NCBI GenBank assembly: GCA_000697665.1
Contig: KL197715.1
Coordinates: 940,923-1,004,922, forward strand
DNA from: Jaapia argillacea MUCL 33604
Taxonomy: Eukaryota; Basidiomycota; Agaricomycetes; Jaapiales; Jaapiaceae
Reading direction: 5' to 3'
DNA length: 64,000 bases
In this document: in pieces, positions 46,010 to 58,059 of the stretch
Position numbering within the stretch: position 1 is the stretch's first letter
Layout of the letters: each line of letters opens with the position of its first letter
Translations under genes and position numbers: made by a program
The notes under the pieces: generated by a model
Databases searched by the model: none
What the model was told of the DNA's origin: nothing
The model's input: only the letters and a program-made list of their open reading frames with translations

Positions 46010-49000
46010 CTATTCGAATCCAGAAGCCCGACCACCCAAAGCCGCGATACCCCTCTCATATCCTCGCTGCTCCGCCAAAGACAGCTGTGTAGCCAGCTCG
46101 ATATCGCGTTTATATGTTTTCTCTTCTTCATCCACATCCAGCGGCGACGATACTGGCATAGAATCTAAGCTCCCCGACGCCTTACCTTCCATCGGCCACG
46201 ACGGCACTGCGCTTAATCCTGTGGGCTCCATGTCGGCTGATGCACGCTCTTCGCCCACGGTCTCCATCGTTTCCACGATCACTTTCTCTGCGACTTGCTT
46301 ATACCCCTCCTTCCGTTCCTTCGTTCCAGCCTTGAGCTGATCGAATTTCATGAGGATCCCCTTTCGCTCTCCCTCAGAACTAGTCTTCAACTCTGTTTGA
46401 CCCTCCGCTACTCGTGTCTCCATCCGTTGACGATCTGGGCCGTGACCCAAGGCACCTTGGAGGCTCATTAGTGTACCTTGGAGCGGAAGGGCCACGAGGC
46501 TTAGGGCTCCCCCAGCTGGTTTCACTGTTGCATTGACAACTGTTCGTTGAGACGTTAGCGAACGTTCGGATACGGCACAATGTCGGGACGTACAGCTTCG
46601 AGCGGATCCTTTGATTGCTCCAAGGAAACCCTAAGCAACGAAGCCGCGTCAGGTCGTGGTTTACGGTCCCGTATGAAATAGTTTTGCCTACCCCCGTTCT
46701 GGCGCCTTCGACTGGTTCACGAACTAAACCTGTGATACCGTCGTAATAGCCATAGAAGAATCCCTAGAACAAGTTTAATCGGTAAACCATGGGAGTGGGA
46801 GTTGGTGATCTCTCACCTTGCCTGCTTCTTTGACGCCACTCTTGAAGTCCGTGACTTTGCCAGATTCCCGAACTTTCGAGCCATATAACTTCGGAGCGTT
46901 CTGGATGCCCTCGTGAACAGAAGTAACGATGTTGAAAATGCCTTGGCACAAGGGTTACAATCAGTGGATCGCAGTGTCTGTGATTACGTAGCTCGTACCT
47001 CGGGGAATTGCTACAGTGGTGTCGACTACACCCTTCGCTGGATTGCTGCGAACCATTTCAGTGGAGAGATTATGACGACATGCGAGCCACGGACTCACGA
47101 CAAGAAAATCTCGGCAATTCCTCCATAGTAATGCGTGATAGTAAAAAAGATGGCAGCTGCTCCCCCAGTAAAAGGATCAGTGGCTTTCTTGCGCGTTTCG
47201 TACTCTTTCGAACCTGAAATCACAGCGGAGCAAAAAAAAACATTCTAAGTGCCCGTCAAGTGTGGAGAAATAGTTTGATTTACGATGGAGATCCAAGTCT
47301 GATGAACTGAGGTGCCCTGCGTCGATCAGAACCTGCGCAGCAAGGGCGCTAAGTCGGAGGCACTGTATCAAAGAAGTAGTCAGTTTCATTTGTGCAATAT
47401 CATCGAGCAATCAGTGTACCACCTACATATTTTGTACACCACCAAACCGCGACCTTTGACGGGATGAGGTCACACCTATCGTCACGTTAGGCAACGTGAG
47501 CTGACGCTTTGTTCTATATGACACTCACCTCATATTCAACAAAGGTAAATGTTTGTAAAACGATTGCAAACCATTTGCGACGCCATCCTATACGCCCGAC
47601 GAACGTCAGTAGTAGTTCAAAACATCCCACCGGAAAGGCACCTACCTCGCCACGGATCTGCTCGCCCATACGCTCTGCAGCCCGTCTAGCTGTCGGGGTC
47701 AAAACATATCTCAACCCTGCCGACAAATTATCAACGGACAGCTCTTTTTGTGGTATAGGTTCAGGTCCGCCTCCAGCGCGATGAATCATCATACCTACCA
47801 CACACAATGTCAGTCGATCCGCCACGGTATAGTAGTTGGACAACACGTACCCCAAAAGAACTGATCTCCAAAAAAGGGCACCACAATAGTCGGTTTTCCC
47901 CATCTCAACCCCGCGGCCGTCGTGCCTGCACCTCCATGGTGGACCACAGCCGAGACGTGACGGAAGAGCCAATCGTGAGGAATATTCGTATTCTTGTCCA
48001 AAATGAAGACATTAGGGGGAACAGAGGATGAGTTAGTACCAAGACCTCCCCATCCTGCATACAACAGCGCGCGAATGTTGGTTGTTTTGATTGCTTCCAG
48101 TAAGATAGCTGTATAACCAGAAATTATCGCAGAGAAAGCTAGGTCAGATCCTGAGTATAAAGTTGACGAAGAGATTCACGCACTGGTCATCTTATCAGGA
48201 TCGTCGACGACTACGGAACCAAAGCTGGATGTAGCAAACAATATGTAAAATCAGTTTCACCCAGAATCATTGATCTTCCACGACAGAACCGCACCCAATA
48301 TAGATAGGAGGTTCCCCCGCGTCAAGAAACGCCTTCAAATCAGCAGGAGGTTCGTAGTTTGCATCAGGATCCATGAAATAAAATCCGACAATATCTGGAG
48401 GCGAAAGTTAGCTCACGGAGCAACACACCCTCCATGGTAACCGGGCCCACCGATATAGTTCTTCCAATCGACAGGTTTGGGCACTAGTGCAGGACTAAGA
48501 CAGTATGTGAATGGTACTTTCATCCTATCCACCAAACCAGGACCAGTTTGGCTGGTGAGGGCAGGTAGATGAAGCGTATCGCATCGGAGGGAGTTGACAA
48601 TGTCACCCATTCTAAGCCACGTCGTAAGAAGCGGGGTGATGCTTTCGAGAATGCAGGCCTACCCTTGCCATGTTAGCATATCTGCAAGTGCGTAGGTAAG
48701 ATAGTTGCTGAGTCCTTTCTCTGCGTTTGATGTTTTGATACTCGCGAGAGGGTGGGGGAATGATCTCGTCGGGCTCCTGTCGAAAACGATAGCATCAACG
48801 TACCTCAGGCAAACGACGAAGATGTTGGCCTACCATGGCATGGCTATGACGCGAGGCAACGATGAGTAAGTTCATAAGTCGAAATTAAGTGAGGTACACA
48901 CTAAAGGAGAGTAGGAGGGGGATACCGAGAGCTTCGGCACAATGAGCATGAGCAAACGCCGGTGGATTGGATATAATGGCATCCGCCGCAAAAGGCTCCC

Positions 49001-49858
49001 CTGATTGTTGATCAGCGTTGTTGCATGCACGCCAGCAGCCGTTCATCATCTAAGCATATATTGTGAGGTTACGCTCAATCGAACTGCAAGAGGTGAAAAG
49101 AGTTCGTGGCAGAGATCGCGAAGATTCGTGGAATGACTAACCTCCCGAAGCATGGTACGTTTGCGACCGATGTCGCCGTTCGTCAAAGATTGCCACCCTG
49201 GCATCAATCCAGGATCTGGGGACATGATGAGAATTGCCATGCAAGGTGCCAAGTCAATCTCTCACTCTTAACCATGTAGCTCATTAGATCTTGGGGATTC
49301 CCTCCGATATTGAAAAACTCCAATCCATACGACGTGACAAAGGTTTTAAAGGTCTCGTGAGTTGCGATCCTGACTCGATGCCCGTTCTGGAGTAATCGTT
49401 GGCCCAGAGCTATGAAAGGTTGAACATCCCCTGAGAGGAGAGACAGTCAGTAAGTTGGCAAAGACTCCGATGGAGGTTACTCGAACTCACCCCGACTTCC
49501 AACTATCATAATGACAATATTCAACCTCGGCACATCACCCTCCTTCCCTTCCACCTTCTCGTCTACGGCAAATTCTTTGACATCCTGAGCGTAGGAACTC
49601 CCATCGTCTGGTAGTTCGGGAAGATGTTTCCGAAGGTCCAGCGAGACAACGATACGACCATCGGATGTTACTCGGGCAGACGATGCTAGCCCTTTGCCAG
49701 ATGATGTATACTCGGCGAAATCTGAGTGCTACCAGTAAGTTTCCCCCTGCACGATGCGACATAAACTACCCATTGTGCTCACCGACTTTGGGATTCGTGT
49801 CAATAGTCCCAATTTCGACGTATTCCGATTGCGTGTCTGGTGATCTATCACTACCCAT
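46010..49858 (-). CDS. GT1 glycosyltransferase, sterol 3-beta-glucosyltransferase type
   Basis: The start is an ATG at 49858 ([20 protein letters not shown]). After about 80 residues comes [19 protein letters not shown], then [43 protein letters not shown], and [19 protein letters not shown]. The C-terminal sugar-donor domain has [36 protein letters not shown] and [13 protein letters not shown]. These match UDP-glucose:sterol glucosyltransferases (the UGT51/Atg26 catalytic part). The N-terminal PH and GRAM domains of Atg26 are absent. A long C-terminal extension (46010-46525, Lys/Glu-rich, ending GGRASGFE) follows. Many introns; the segment 46530-47500 was not fully resolved. It probably makes steryl glucosides or glycosylates a similar lipid at membranes. 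Confidence 0.8.
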
Positions 49859-50666
49859 GGTATGAGCTGGCCAAAGCTTGTGAATGAGGAGTTCGTATGT
49901 CTCTGGACGATGATGCGTCTGGTTCAAGAGCCAAAGCTAAGGGGAACGCTGCGCCATTTCACCAGCGGTGCTCCACGACCATCAGTGACGCACGTCATAC
50001 ATATGTTAGGTTTGACCTGTTCAGGACTCGAAATAGACGCGCGCAAACTGAATATTTGGAGGCATCGAAATGAAGGACGAGAGATAGGCTGGTTAGAACG
50101 AGCTTTGGCTTGCGATGTAACCAAAAAATTGAACAATCGGTGGAAACAAAGTGGAAAGTGCACAAGGAACTGTATGGGCTGGGACTCTGGTCCAGGGGTC
50201 GCCGTCTTGGTCCGACCTGGACTTGTGGACTAACCCATGGTACAACAACAAAGTTTCAGACTGACGATCGGATTATCCAGGATTACCCTCTTTCCCGGCT
50301 GCTACTTCCGCAAGTTGTGGAGCCCTCAGACATGATTCTCGTGTCTGATGGCTCCAACGGACTTGCCTTTGTGTGGATTTTACGACTTAGTCGTCAAAGA
50401 CCGCGACTCCTTGCCTCACTGTTCGAAGTTTTGCGCTTTTGCGCCGACTCGTGAGGTGCTGGCCCGTGATCCGCAAACCAAGGCTCATTGTTCCCTTTAA
50501 TCTATATGTGTCGTGACGCGATCACGTGCGTCTTTTCCTATGCCACTGAGTCCACCGCGAAAAGTCCACACCTTCACTTATTAAACGACGTCTTCTTGGT
50601 GTCTACAACAATTATCATTCTGCTATCGCTGAAACTCCAGAGAAGAAGAAACTTCTCATACACGAT
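49859..50666. other. divergent intergenic region, GT1 / FunK1
   Basis: An 808-base interval between two divergent starts. An open plus-strand frame at 49862-50233 has no family features and I take it as chance. The section 50490-50600 resembles sequence near 42350 beside the FunK1 pseudogene ('cctat.cc.ctg...gaaaagtccaca'), so part of the FunK1 5' region was copied with it. Confidence 0.4.
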
Positions 50667-53167
50667 ATGTGCCCCCAATTCATCGGATTCACCCCTGACA
50701 AGTTTCTCTATGAATTCGTTCCCGCACCCACCGATTCTGAAGGAAATCCGAGACTACCTCCCGACTTCAACGGTGCCTTTGACGAGATGATGACGGACTG
50801 CGATGAAAGTCAGATGTATCAAAGCTTTGTGAGTTCTCCTGCTACATCTTGTGGTCTCAATGCCTGAACATCTGTCGAAGCTTGCATGCATAGGTGCTCG
50901 AAAACTTTGTCCGGGATTCAGATTCATTGCGGCCGAGTCCGACTATGCTCTCGACGACGACGGCAGGAAGAAAGTTGACATGTGCTTGATCAATGCAGCC
51001 GACGTTCCAACAATGGCCGGAACGAAGCCATTATGGAGCAGCCAGGTCATGCACATCGTGTTCAGGACGTCCGATGTAGCAACGACTGAAGATCCCATCC
51101 TGAGCGAGGATGAAATTGAGTCTGAAATTGACGCTCCAAGACGACTCGACGCTCATCGCCAAATCATCTCATATGCCGCAGAACTCACCGCTCGTCAACA
51201 CCGGACGTGGCTCTTTACCCTAACAATTCTTGGTACGGACGCTCGCCTGATTCGCTGGGATCGAGCTGGGGGCGTAGTGACGAACCGATTCAATTATCGA
51301 GAGGATTCCTCCCTCGCGGTGTTCCTGTGGCGATTCTGTCACCTGTCGATGGAACAACAAGGCTACGATCCTACCGCCACCAGGCTCGACGCTGCCGATC
51401 CCCTCATCCGACGTGCACTCACAGTAGATGTTCCCGACCATCAACTCTACATCCGCGATTTCTTCAACGAAGCCATCTCCTCGGAATGGCCTGTGTACAA
51501 ATTGGTTGTACACCACCAACTCCTTCCACGGCACGAAGCATCCGCGACGAATAATAGAGAGGAGGGAGAGTTAGCGGTTGGAGGAGACGACTCCACAGGG
51601 AAGGAATCGAGGGCGGAGATTTCGGAAAGGATCGAGCACCGTGAATACATTGTTGGAAAGCCAAAGTTCAATGCCGACGATGGTATCACTGGACGAGCTA
51701 CTCGGGGTTATGTGGCTTTCGACATGAAGACCGAGAAATTCGTCTGGCTCAAGGACGTCTGGCGTATCGCCAGCCTGCACAGGGAGGGTGACATCGTCCA
51801 TGAACTCAACGACGTCGATGCTCCGTATGTCCCCACTCTTGTTTGCCATGGCGACGTTCAACGACAAAGAACGCTGTCCCAGACGTTTTGGACGGACCCT
51901 TCTGAGGACAACCCTATGGAGGAGCATATTCATTATCGCCTCGTCGTCGCGGAAGTTGGACGCCAACTCGATGAATTTCGTAATGGTCTCGAACTTGTTG
52001 CGGTCATCCGCGATTGCCTGATTGGTGAGATAAACCTCGTACCGGATTTCTCCTAAACAACTCAAAGATCATCATCTTGTAGCTCATCGAATCGCCTACG
52101 AATCTCTGTCGATACTGCATCAGGATATCAGTTCCGGCAACATCCTCATCATTCCAGAGCCACAAAAGACTCGGGATGGCACTGTGAAGATCGTCTGGAG
52201 GGGAATGCTGAATGACTGGGAACTGTGTACGAAATTTCAGAGATCGGATGAAGGGATCGTCGAAGACTCGGAACCCAGCCAAAATTTCGCTACAGTCAGT
52301 CATTTTGAATATCGTCGCCTACAAAATCAAGTCTGATTGGGTCAAACACATTTCTAGGGGACATGGGCATTCATGTCAGCTAATCTACTCCAAAATGGCA
52401 ACGCACAGCATGTCCTTCAAGATGACCTCGAATCCTTCTTCCATGTTCTTCTCTACAATGCCGTGACCCACCTCCGAAGCAATTGCTCTGATGTTCCACG
52501 CTTTATCGCGTGGTTCTTTGATTCGCGCTATATGGACCAGGATGACTGGAGAGGAGGTCGAGGCAAACTCACCGCCTTTCGATTCCTTGGAATAAAGTCG
52601 TTTGGCATGAATTCCCTTGTGTTTCACCCACACCAATCGCCCCTCAACGAGCTCCTGCACAAGTTGTCGCTCTGGTTCTCTCACCGCTACGTTGTCCTGG
52701 AGGCTCGTGCCGAATCGCTCACACAAAATCCGGACCTGAAGCGCAAGGATGTCGAGTGGGTAGAATGTGACAGGGAAATCTCGGACAGCTTAACGGAATC
52801 AGAATTCGAATATGTGCCTTTCAACCCCAGCGGAGTGACTCTGGCGGTCTCTGAGCGCATATCAGAACGTCTCAGCTCCCATAAACTCATGATTCGACTG
52901 TTTCACGACCTCTTAAAGAAACGTTGGCCTGTGGATAGATTTCCGAACGACGTTGTCAAGGCCAACAAGACACCTGCCGTCTCTTGCCAGTGGGGTACAA
53001 AACGAGATAACGAAGCCGCAGGGCTGGATGTGGGAGGGGGACCATCCAAGCGCTTGAAGCCGTCACAGTCCGAGTCGGCGTCTTCGAGGTCGTCCAGCAG
53101 GTCACAAATGAAACCAAGGGATTCGAATCGGCACAATACAGGACAAACGAAGTCCAATACGCATTGA
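50667..53167 (+). CDS. FunK1-family fungal protein kinase
   Basis: Exons 50667-50828, 50881-52024, 52068-52294 and 52358-53167 give about 780 aa. The N-terminal MYQSF joins to ARKLCPGFRF when the acceptor at 50880 is used; the tempting tag at 50895 would shift the frame. Landmarks of the family: ARLIRWDRAGGVVTNRF and FLWRFCHLS in the N lobe, H453-Q-D455-I-S-S-G-N460 as the catalytic loop, NDWELC in the DFG-like position, and GTWAFMSANLL then DLESFFHVLLY. A Ser/Arg-rich tail follows. FunK1 kinases are expanded in agaricomycetes and are linked to multicellular development; substrates are unknown. The last intron has a GTCAGT donor. The frame is intact, unlike the pseudogene at 42-43.6 kb. Confidence 0.88.
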
Positions 53168-53593
53168 TCATGTTCGCTTGGAGAGCTTGTCGCTGTGCCA
53201 TATTAGATCGTGGATTTTTTTTCTCAATCTTTCTCTCGGTTCTTCCAAGTTCTCGAGCTCCCGTCATTCCTCCATTACCATACCCTACCTACCTTACCAG
53301 AGGACCACTCACTGCATCGGTAATTTCCATAAGCCTCGCTCAATCGAATATTCTTATTCTTCGACTTTGGGTCCCTTTGTTCGGGCTTTCAGTCGAACCA
53401 GGCGGCCGCGATGAGTGGCTGGCCGCCCCTTACTCTAGCAAGTTCGCTATTTGGAAAGACATTCCAGAGCGTTTCGAATACATATGCCCATCATAATACA
53501 GAGGAGAGCCATTGCGATGTTCCACAAGGAGACAAAAGACACAGACGAGTCAAAGGAATACAAAAGTTCAGACCCTTTTTCTGTCCATCACCT
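53168..53593. other. convergent intergenic region
   Basis: About 425 bases between the FunK1 stop and the end of the minus-strand gene, C/T-rich, with no gene seen. Confidence 0.4.
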
Positions 53594-55494
53594 CTACACG
53601 ACGCCACAAAGGTCGTCCTCACTGTCACCGACCTGAGGCACAACATCTCCACCCACCACCGCATTTACACGTGAGTTCCATACAACACCTGGGCTCAAAG
53701 GTACTCCTCCCCCAACTTGAGGCGACTTCCACTTGGAAACGGAGACGCCTGTCTGCCCTTCCACGCTCTTGCTCGCTTGATCCAAGATAATTCGATAGAG
53801 AGCGTGGTTGAATCCAATGCATTGAACGCCAACGCAAGCGATCTTCAAAGCTCCGGCTGAGTAGAGTTGTCCGATTTCGTACAAGTTGGCGGGGGAGCTG
53901 TTCTTCCTGCCGGCGAGCGTTTCCTTCACCAGGACTTGCACAGTCTATGGAAAGGGACTAAGAGATTGGTCTGTCACCACCTCACAAGCAACTGGAAAAC
54001 GGACCTCGTTCGAGAGATTCTCCCACTCCGTCGTAGTCAAGTCGTCGAGGCGGATAGGTTTGTAGACTCCAGCGTAATACAACTTTCCGTCCTTGTGGTA
54101 GAAGCATTCTGGGACGAGGGAAACGACTCATTCCACAAGATCGTTAGGGTACCTTTCGAAAGTAAGTCACCTGTAGGTTTGTTCATTTTCGCAAGAGGAT
54201 CGATGCTTTTCCAGCAGTGAGCCGTCGCCACGCGAGGATTTGTATTGCATTTGAAGGAAGGAGCGAGAAAGTAGCCATGTTCTTCACGTTCGGGGCACCA
54301 AGACGTCGTGAGCTCGTGAAAGACGCGATATTGAGATAGGCTGCGAAGTCAGGATACGTCCAAGCCAGTCGTTCTGCGTGTAAAGGCTCAGCACGTACGA
54401 GTTCTTGAACAACTATTCGGTCCAAAGAGGGAGAGGTGAATGAAAAATAAGTGGCAATGAAACAGAGACCGTACTCCAAGACTTGAAACTTGGTTTAGAA
54501 ATTCGTGGAGCGTTAGAGTAGGGGGCACAACGATTGGCTTCAAGGCGTCGTCAGGGATGTCGTTTGGCAGAGGGAGAGCGGAAATAACGGCATGTCTAGC
54601 AGCGATGGGGTCTGGGATTCCGGTGGGGGAGATGGCCTAAAAATGGAAGATAAATGGGAGAAAACGTGACTCAAGACCACACGGGAGATAAAACACATGA
54701 AAAGAATCTGACATTTTGTTCAATGTTGAAAGCCTCGTTAGCCAGGCTCTTCTGGAGTTCTATGTTGGTGTTTGGGGAGAGGTTGAGGGATTTCATGAGA
54801 GAAGACAGGGAATCTAAAGAAGACCGTGTAGGTGACTGCGAGCCGCTTGTTGGTGGGAAATAGTCCTGATGGAATCGATTCCCCTTCTACCCGCATAAAA
54901 TATTAGACTATATGCGCGTATATCTGAAGAAGGAGAAGAAATACAACCAGTGAATCGTAGCAGGGAGGGTCATCCGCAGCGCGCTGCGAACCGATGCCTT
55001 TGATAAGCTCGATCTCAGCCTTCAGCTCTTGAACTACACTCTTCAATCTCTCGATCTCGCCGTCCTCGCCATTCACAACCTTTCCCTCCACATGAAAGTT
55101 TGAGGAGAAATCGTCAAGCAGGGCGCCGCTCTTGCCACTATGCTTTGTCTCTTTCTTCCCGAGAGCCCTCACCTTCTCTTGCAAGTGATCTATCTGAGCC
55201 GACTTTTGACGGATAGAAACGTACGCATTTTTGAGGCGAATGACGACTGCGTCTCGGGCACCCAAGGCTTCGTTTACGCGGAAGTCTGTATATTGGACTT
55301 GAGGCGATGCTTTCGTAACTTGAGACGAACCCTGAGGAATCAAGAAGGATGGGCTTGGAGCTACTAGAGCACGGAACTGTGCTCACCGATGTCTGGGGTA
55401 ACATCCGAACAGTGCTCGGTATGTCATAGTCAATTTCTTGATGAGCGTCCCTCTCAACTGCTCCGCCACAATAAGCGTCAGCTACGAATGACAT
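53594..55494 (-). CDS. coiled-coil protein with DUF6697-like C-terminal domain
   Basis: The minus-strand exons read, in order: a helical coiled coil (ARDAVVIRLKNAYVSIRQKS then AQIDHLQEKVRALGKKE, EIERLKSVVQELKAEIELIK, about 55300-54960), a Ser/Pro linker (TSGSQSPTRSSLDSLSSLMK and AISPTGIPDPIAARHAVISA), then a globular domain with FIATYFSFTSPSLDRIVVQE, LTTSWCPEREEHGYFLAPSF, HCWKSIDPLAK, FYHKDGKLYYAGVYKPIRLD and LKIACVGVQCIGFNHALY. The order and the KIACVGxQCIGFN element recall DUF6697 proteins of basidiomycetes, but I recall that family only loosely. The stop is at 53594. The 5' end is unresolved; 55494 is an outer estimate and the frame changes near 55380 need an intron. Function unknown. Confidence 0.5.
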
Positions 55495-56016
55495 TGATAC
55501 GGCTGCGTGGAGTGGTTACCAAAAGAGGCAGGAAGAGATTATGGTGGATGATTGGATCGGAGTTTGAATCCTACCGACTTTCTGACTTTGTTCAACAGAG
55601 CATACTGCGCTAAGCATGGAGGACTCGACGCAAGTCCGGCATGCTGTTACTCCCCGACAATGGCGACGAAAAGCTGAGGTCGTCGAAAATATCGCACGGG
55701 GAAATGGTAAGTCCGTTTCCCACCGATTGACGGTTAACTTGTCATTTCAGTGACTAATCGCAAAGTAAATCCTCCTGCACCTAAGATTGCGGGGCCATAA
55801 TTGCATTTCTCGACTCTCCCATGAGGATTTTGACACAGCTTGTGATCGATTCGGTCTGCATGCGAATGCCATAACAGACGATGACTGCGTCGGAAAATCT
55901 ACAGTACTGCGCTTTCCGAGTCGACCGGGGGACCAGGGCAATCATCACTCGCATCCTGGGAGTATAAAGCGATCCCAGGAATAGCCAGGTAGACCAACGC
56001 CATCACCCTCACCATC
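55495..56016. other. divergent intergenic region before the RTA1-like gene
   Basis: About 520 bases holding the promoters of the coiled-coil gene and the RTA1-like gene. Short open frames (55747-55984) on both strands show nothing recognisable. Confidence 0.35.
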
Positions 56017-57440
56017 ATGTCGAGCACAACATCAGCTGCAGGTGAGTGCAAGCTTGTTGTGACAGACACTTCCAGACACCTACCCACTGATGCTATCACA
56101 GCGCACCCCACGACCACCGCGATTCATCCTCCCCACAATCCCTACAACTACGTTCCCACGGAATGGATTTGCGTTCTCTTCGTCGTCCTCTTCAGCATCA
56201 CCACCAGTAAGTCATTTGTATTGTTTCATGGTTAACCTCGTCGCTAACTCGTGGACAGTCCTTCATATCGCCCAGGCTACTCGCTACCGTTTCTGGTGGT
56301 TGTTCCCCACCGCCGTATTAGCTGGTTTTGCTGAAGTGATCGGGTGGGCGGGACGCCTATGGTCAAGCCAAAATGCCACTCTGTTGGACCCTTTCCTAAT
56401 GCAGTGAGCACCCCTCCATTGATATTCTGTGGGAATCCGTGATTCACCTTCATCTGTTAGAATTACCACGACCATTATTGCGCCCACTCCCCTCGTTGCA
56501 GCAAACTTTATCATCCTTGGCAGGATTATTGGCCGTCTTGGATCACAGTACAGTCGTCTGAGCCCCATGTGGTGTAAGCTCCGTCCCCCTCATAACCGAT
56601 TCTCTCGAACTCATCATTTTGCACAGATATGATCGTCTTCTGTAGCTGTGTGAGTCCGTAGCGCTTCGGCTAATGATATGGTGACTAAATGTATCTTCAC
56701 TCTAGGATCTCATCGCCCTCATAGTCCAAGCTATTGGTGGTGCCTCTGCCTCTATGGCCGCTCGTCAATACAAGAGCGCTACAACTGGAGGACACATCAT
56801 GTTGGGAGGTATCGTTTTCCAAATGGGTACATACGCCTTCTCCCTCCTCTTCTCAATATACTTACGTCCGCTTTGGCTTACCAGCTGCGATCACTATCTA
56901 TGTCGCATGTGCTGCCGAATTCTTCTGGTGCTTCTACCACGACAGGCCCGTGCGCAAAGTCGAACCCGCTGCTACCTCCTCCGTCTACCCCAACCAAGTC
57001 GAGTCCAGTAGCCAAAACAAAGTATCAAGAGCCATGGCTATTGACAAGAACACCCGCCTCATGATCGCGGGTCTTGCCCTTTGCACAGTCACCATCTTCA
57101 TTCGGTGAGCCCTCTCGCCTGGTATATGTTGTCGGACAACATTAATCTGCCTCTCCACAGGTCGGTGTATCGTACCGTTGAACTCACTGACGGCTGGAAC
57201 GGCCGTATCATCAGCACCCAAGTTTATTTCAGTAAGCACCAGCCCCATGTTTCGCCAGCGCCTTTCTCCTAACATAGTCACCTCCTTCCAGACGTTCTTG
57301 ACGGTGGGATGATCACCATTGCCATGTTCACCCTCAATTTCTTCCACCCTGGCCGTCTTCTTGTCCCCCTCCCCTCCAACTCCGGCTTACAAACTCCCGA
57401 AAAGCCACTCAGAACAAATTCTGTCGATACTGCTGTGTAG
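56017..57440 (+). CDS. RTA1-like lipid-translocating exporter family protein
   Basis: ATG 56017, stop TAG at 57438-57440. Exons carry the 7-TM RTA1 pattern: NPYNYVPTEWICVLFVVLF (TM1), FWWLFPTAVLAGFAEVIGWA with GRLWS (TM2), ITTTIIAPTPLVAANFIILG (TM3, with the A-P-x-x-x-A-A signature), DLIALIVQAIGGASASMAA (TM4), GGHIMLGGIVFQM (TM5), NTRLMIAGLALCTVTIFIR (TM6), SVYRTVELTDGWNG and VLDGGMITIAMFTLNFFHPG (TM7). The S-V-Y-R-x-x-E motif is diagnostic. Family members are stress-induced membrane proteins linked to lipid asymmetry and resistance to toxic compounds. An intron of about 60 bases may or may not be removed after residue 8; both options keep the frame. Confidence 0.85.
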
Positions 57441-57822
57441 AAAGCTACTTGTTGCGCTTGAGGTTGTGATAAGTGGATGGGTACTATAGACGGACACAAG
57501 ACGGACATCACTTCATGTCAAAGTTAGATCAAACAGCCCCGCTAACTTCTTTTCATGTTGTCGCGATTTTTTTGGGGTTCGATTAAGATAAGGAAGGACT
57601 GGTTGTAAGAACAGATAGACATATACAATAATTTGAGGAGGCATCCGATGATAGTGGGGAGGAGCAATGCAATGGGAATTTTCGAGCGCCACCGTGCCAG
57701 TGGTTGATATATGCCAGGTTGGTAGGTATATTCCAGTATGGTCCCGATGTTCGAAACACTGGTTTCCACAGCTACATGTGTGTACGATAATCATAGACTA
57801 CTATATCCCCCTCTCACGGGGA
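57441..57822. other. intergenic
   Basis: About 380 bases after the RTA1-like gene. The minus-strand frames here (57513-57794) are AT-rich and unconvincing. Nothing else is seen. Confidence 0.35.
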
Positions 57823-58059
57823 ATGAAGCGTGGGGCAGCATGTAACGGAGACGATTCCGACAGCGCCATTAGCACAACCAACACTTCTGGCTCCTCCAGA
57901 GGACAAGCAGGTGCAGTGGCTAAAACCGGGGGAGGAAAAAAAATCCCAGTACTAGTAGGACAAAAAAAAGGATCCATCCCTCACATCAAAGCCAGACAGC
58001 ACCTCGGGATACATAATGATTCGGAGAGCGGGAGCGGGGATGGAGAGAGTGAGTTCTGA
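57823..58059 (+). CDS. small Gly/Ser/Lys-rich hypothetical protein
   Basis: 78 codons from an ATG at 57823: KRGAACNGDDSDSAISTTNT, then KTGGGKKIPVLVGQKKGS and HIKARQHLGIH, ending SGSGDGESEF. The last part lies inside the inverted duplication; the K1 arm keeps the same frame (HIKARQHLGI then ESGSGDGE, minus strand, about 45660-45735). A fragment of a convergent gene's final exon may therefore have been copied along with the kinase. It may be only a chance frame. Confidence 0.25.
   Translation: MKRGAACNGDDSDSAISTTNTSGSSRGQAGAVAKTGGGKKIPVLVGQKKGSIPHIKARQHLGIHNDSESGSGDGESEF

Noticed and set aside
49862-50233. 123-codon plus-strand frame between GT1 and FunK1
   Set aside because: No family motif, no good start context, and it lies where two divergent promoters should be; composition looks like chance.
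50895-50900. tempting acceptor 'gcatag' for FunK1 exon 2
   Set aside because: Using it shifts the frame away from the conserved ARKLCPGFRF block; the acceptor ending at 50880 joins in phase.
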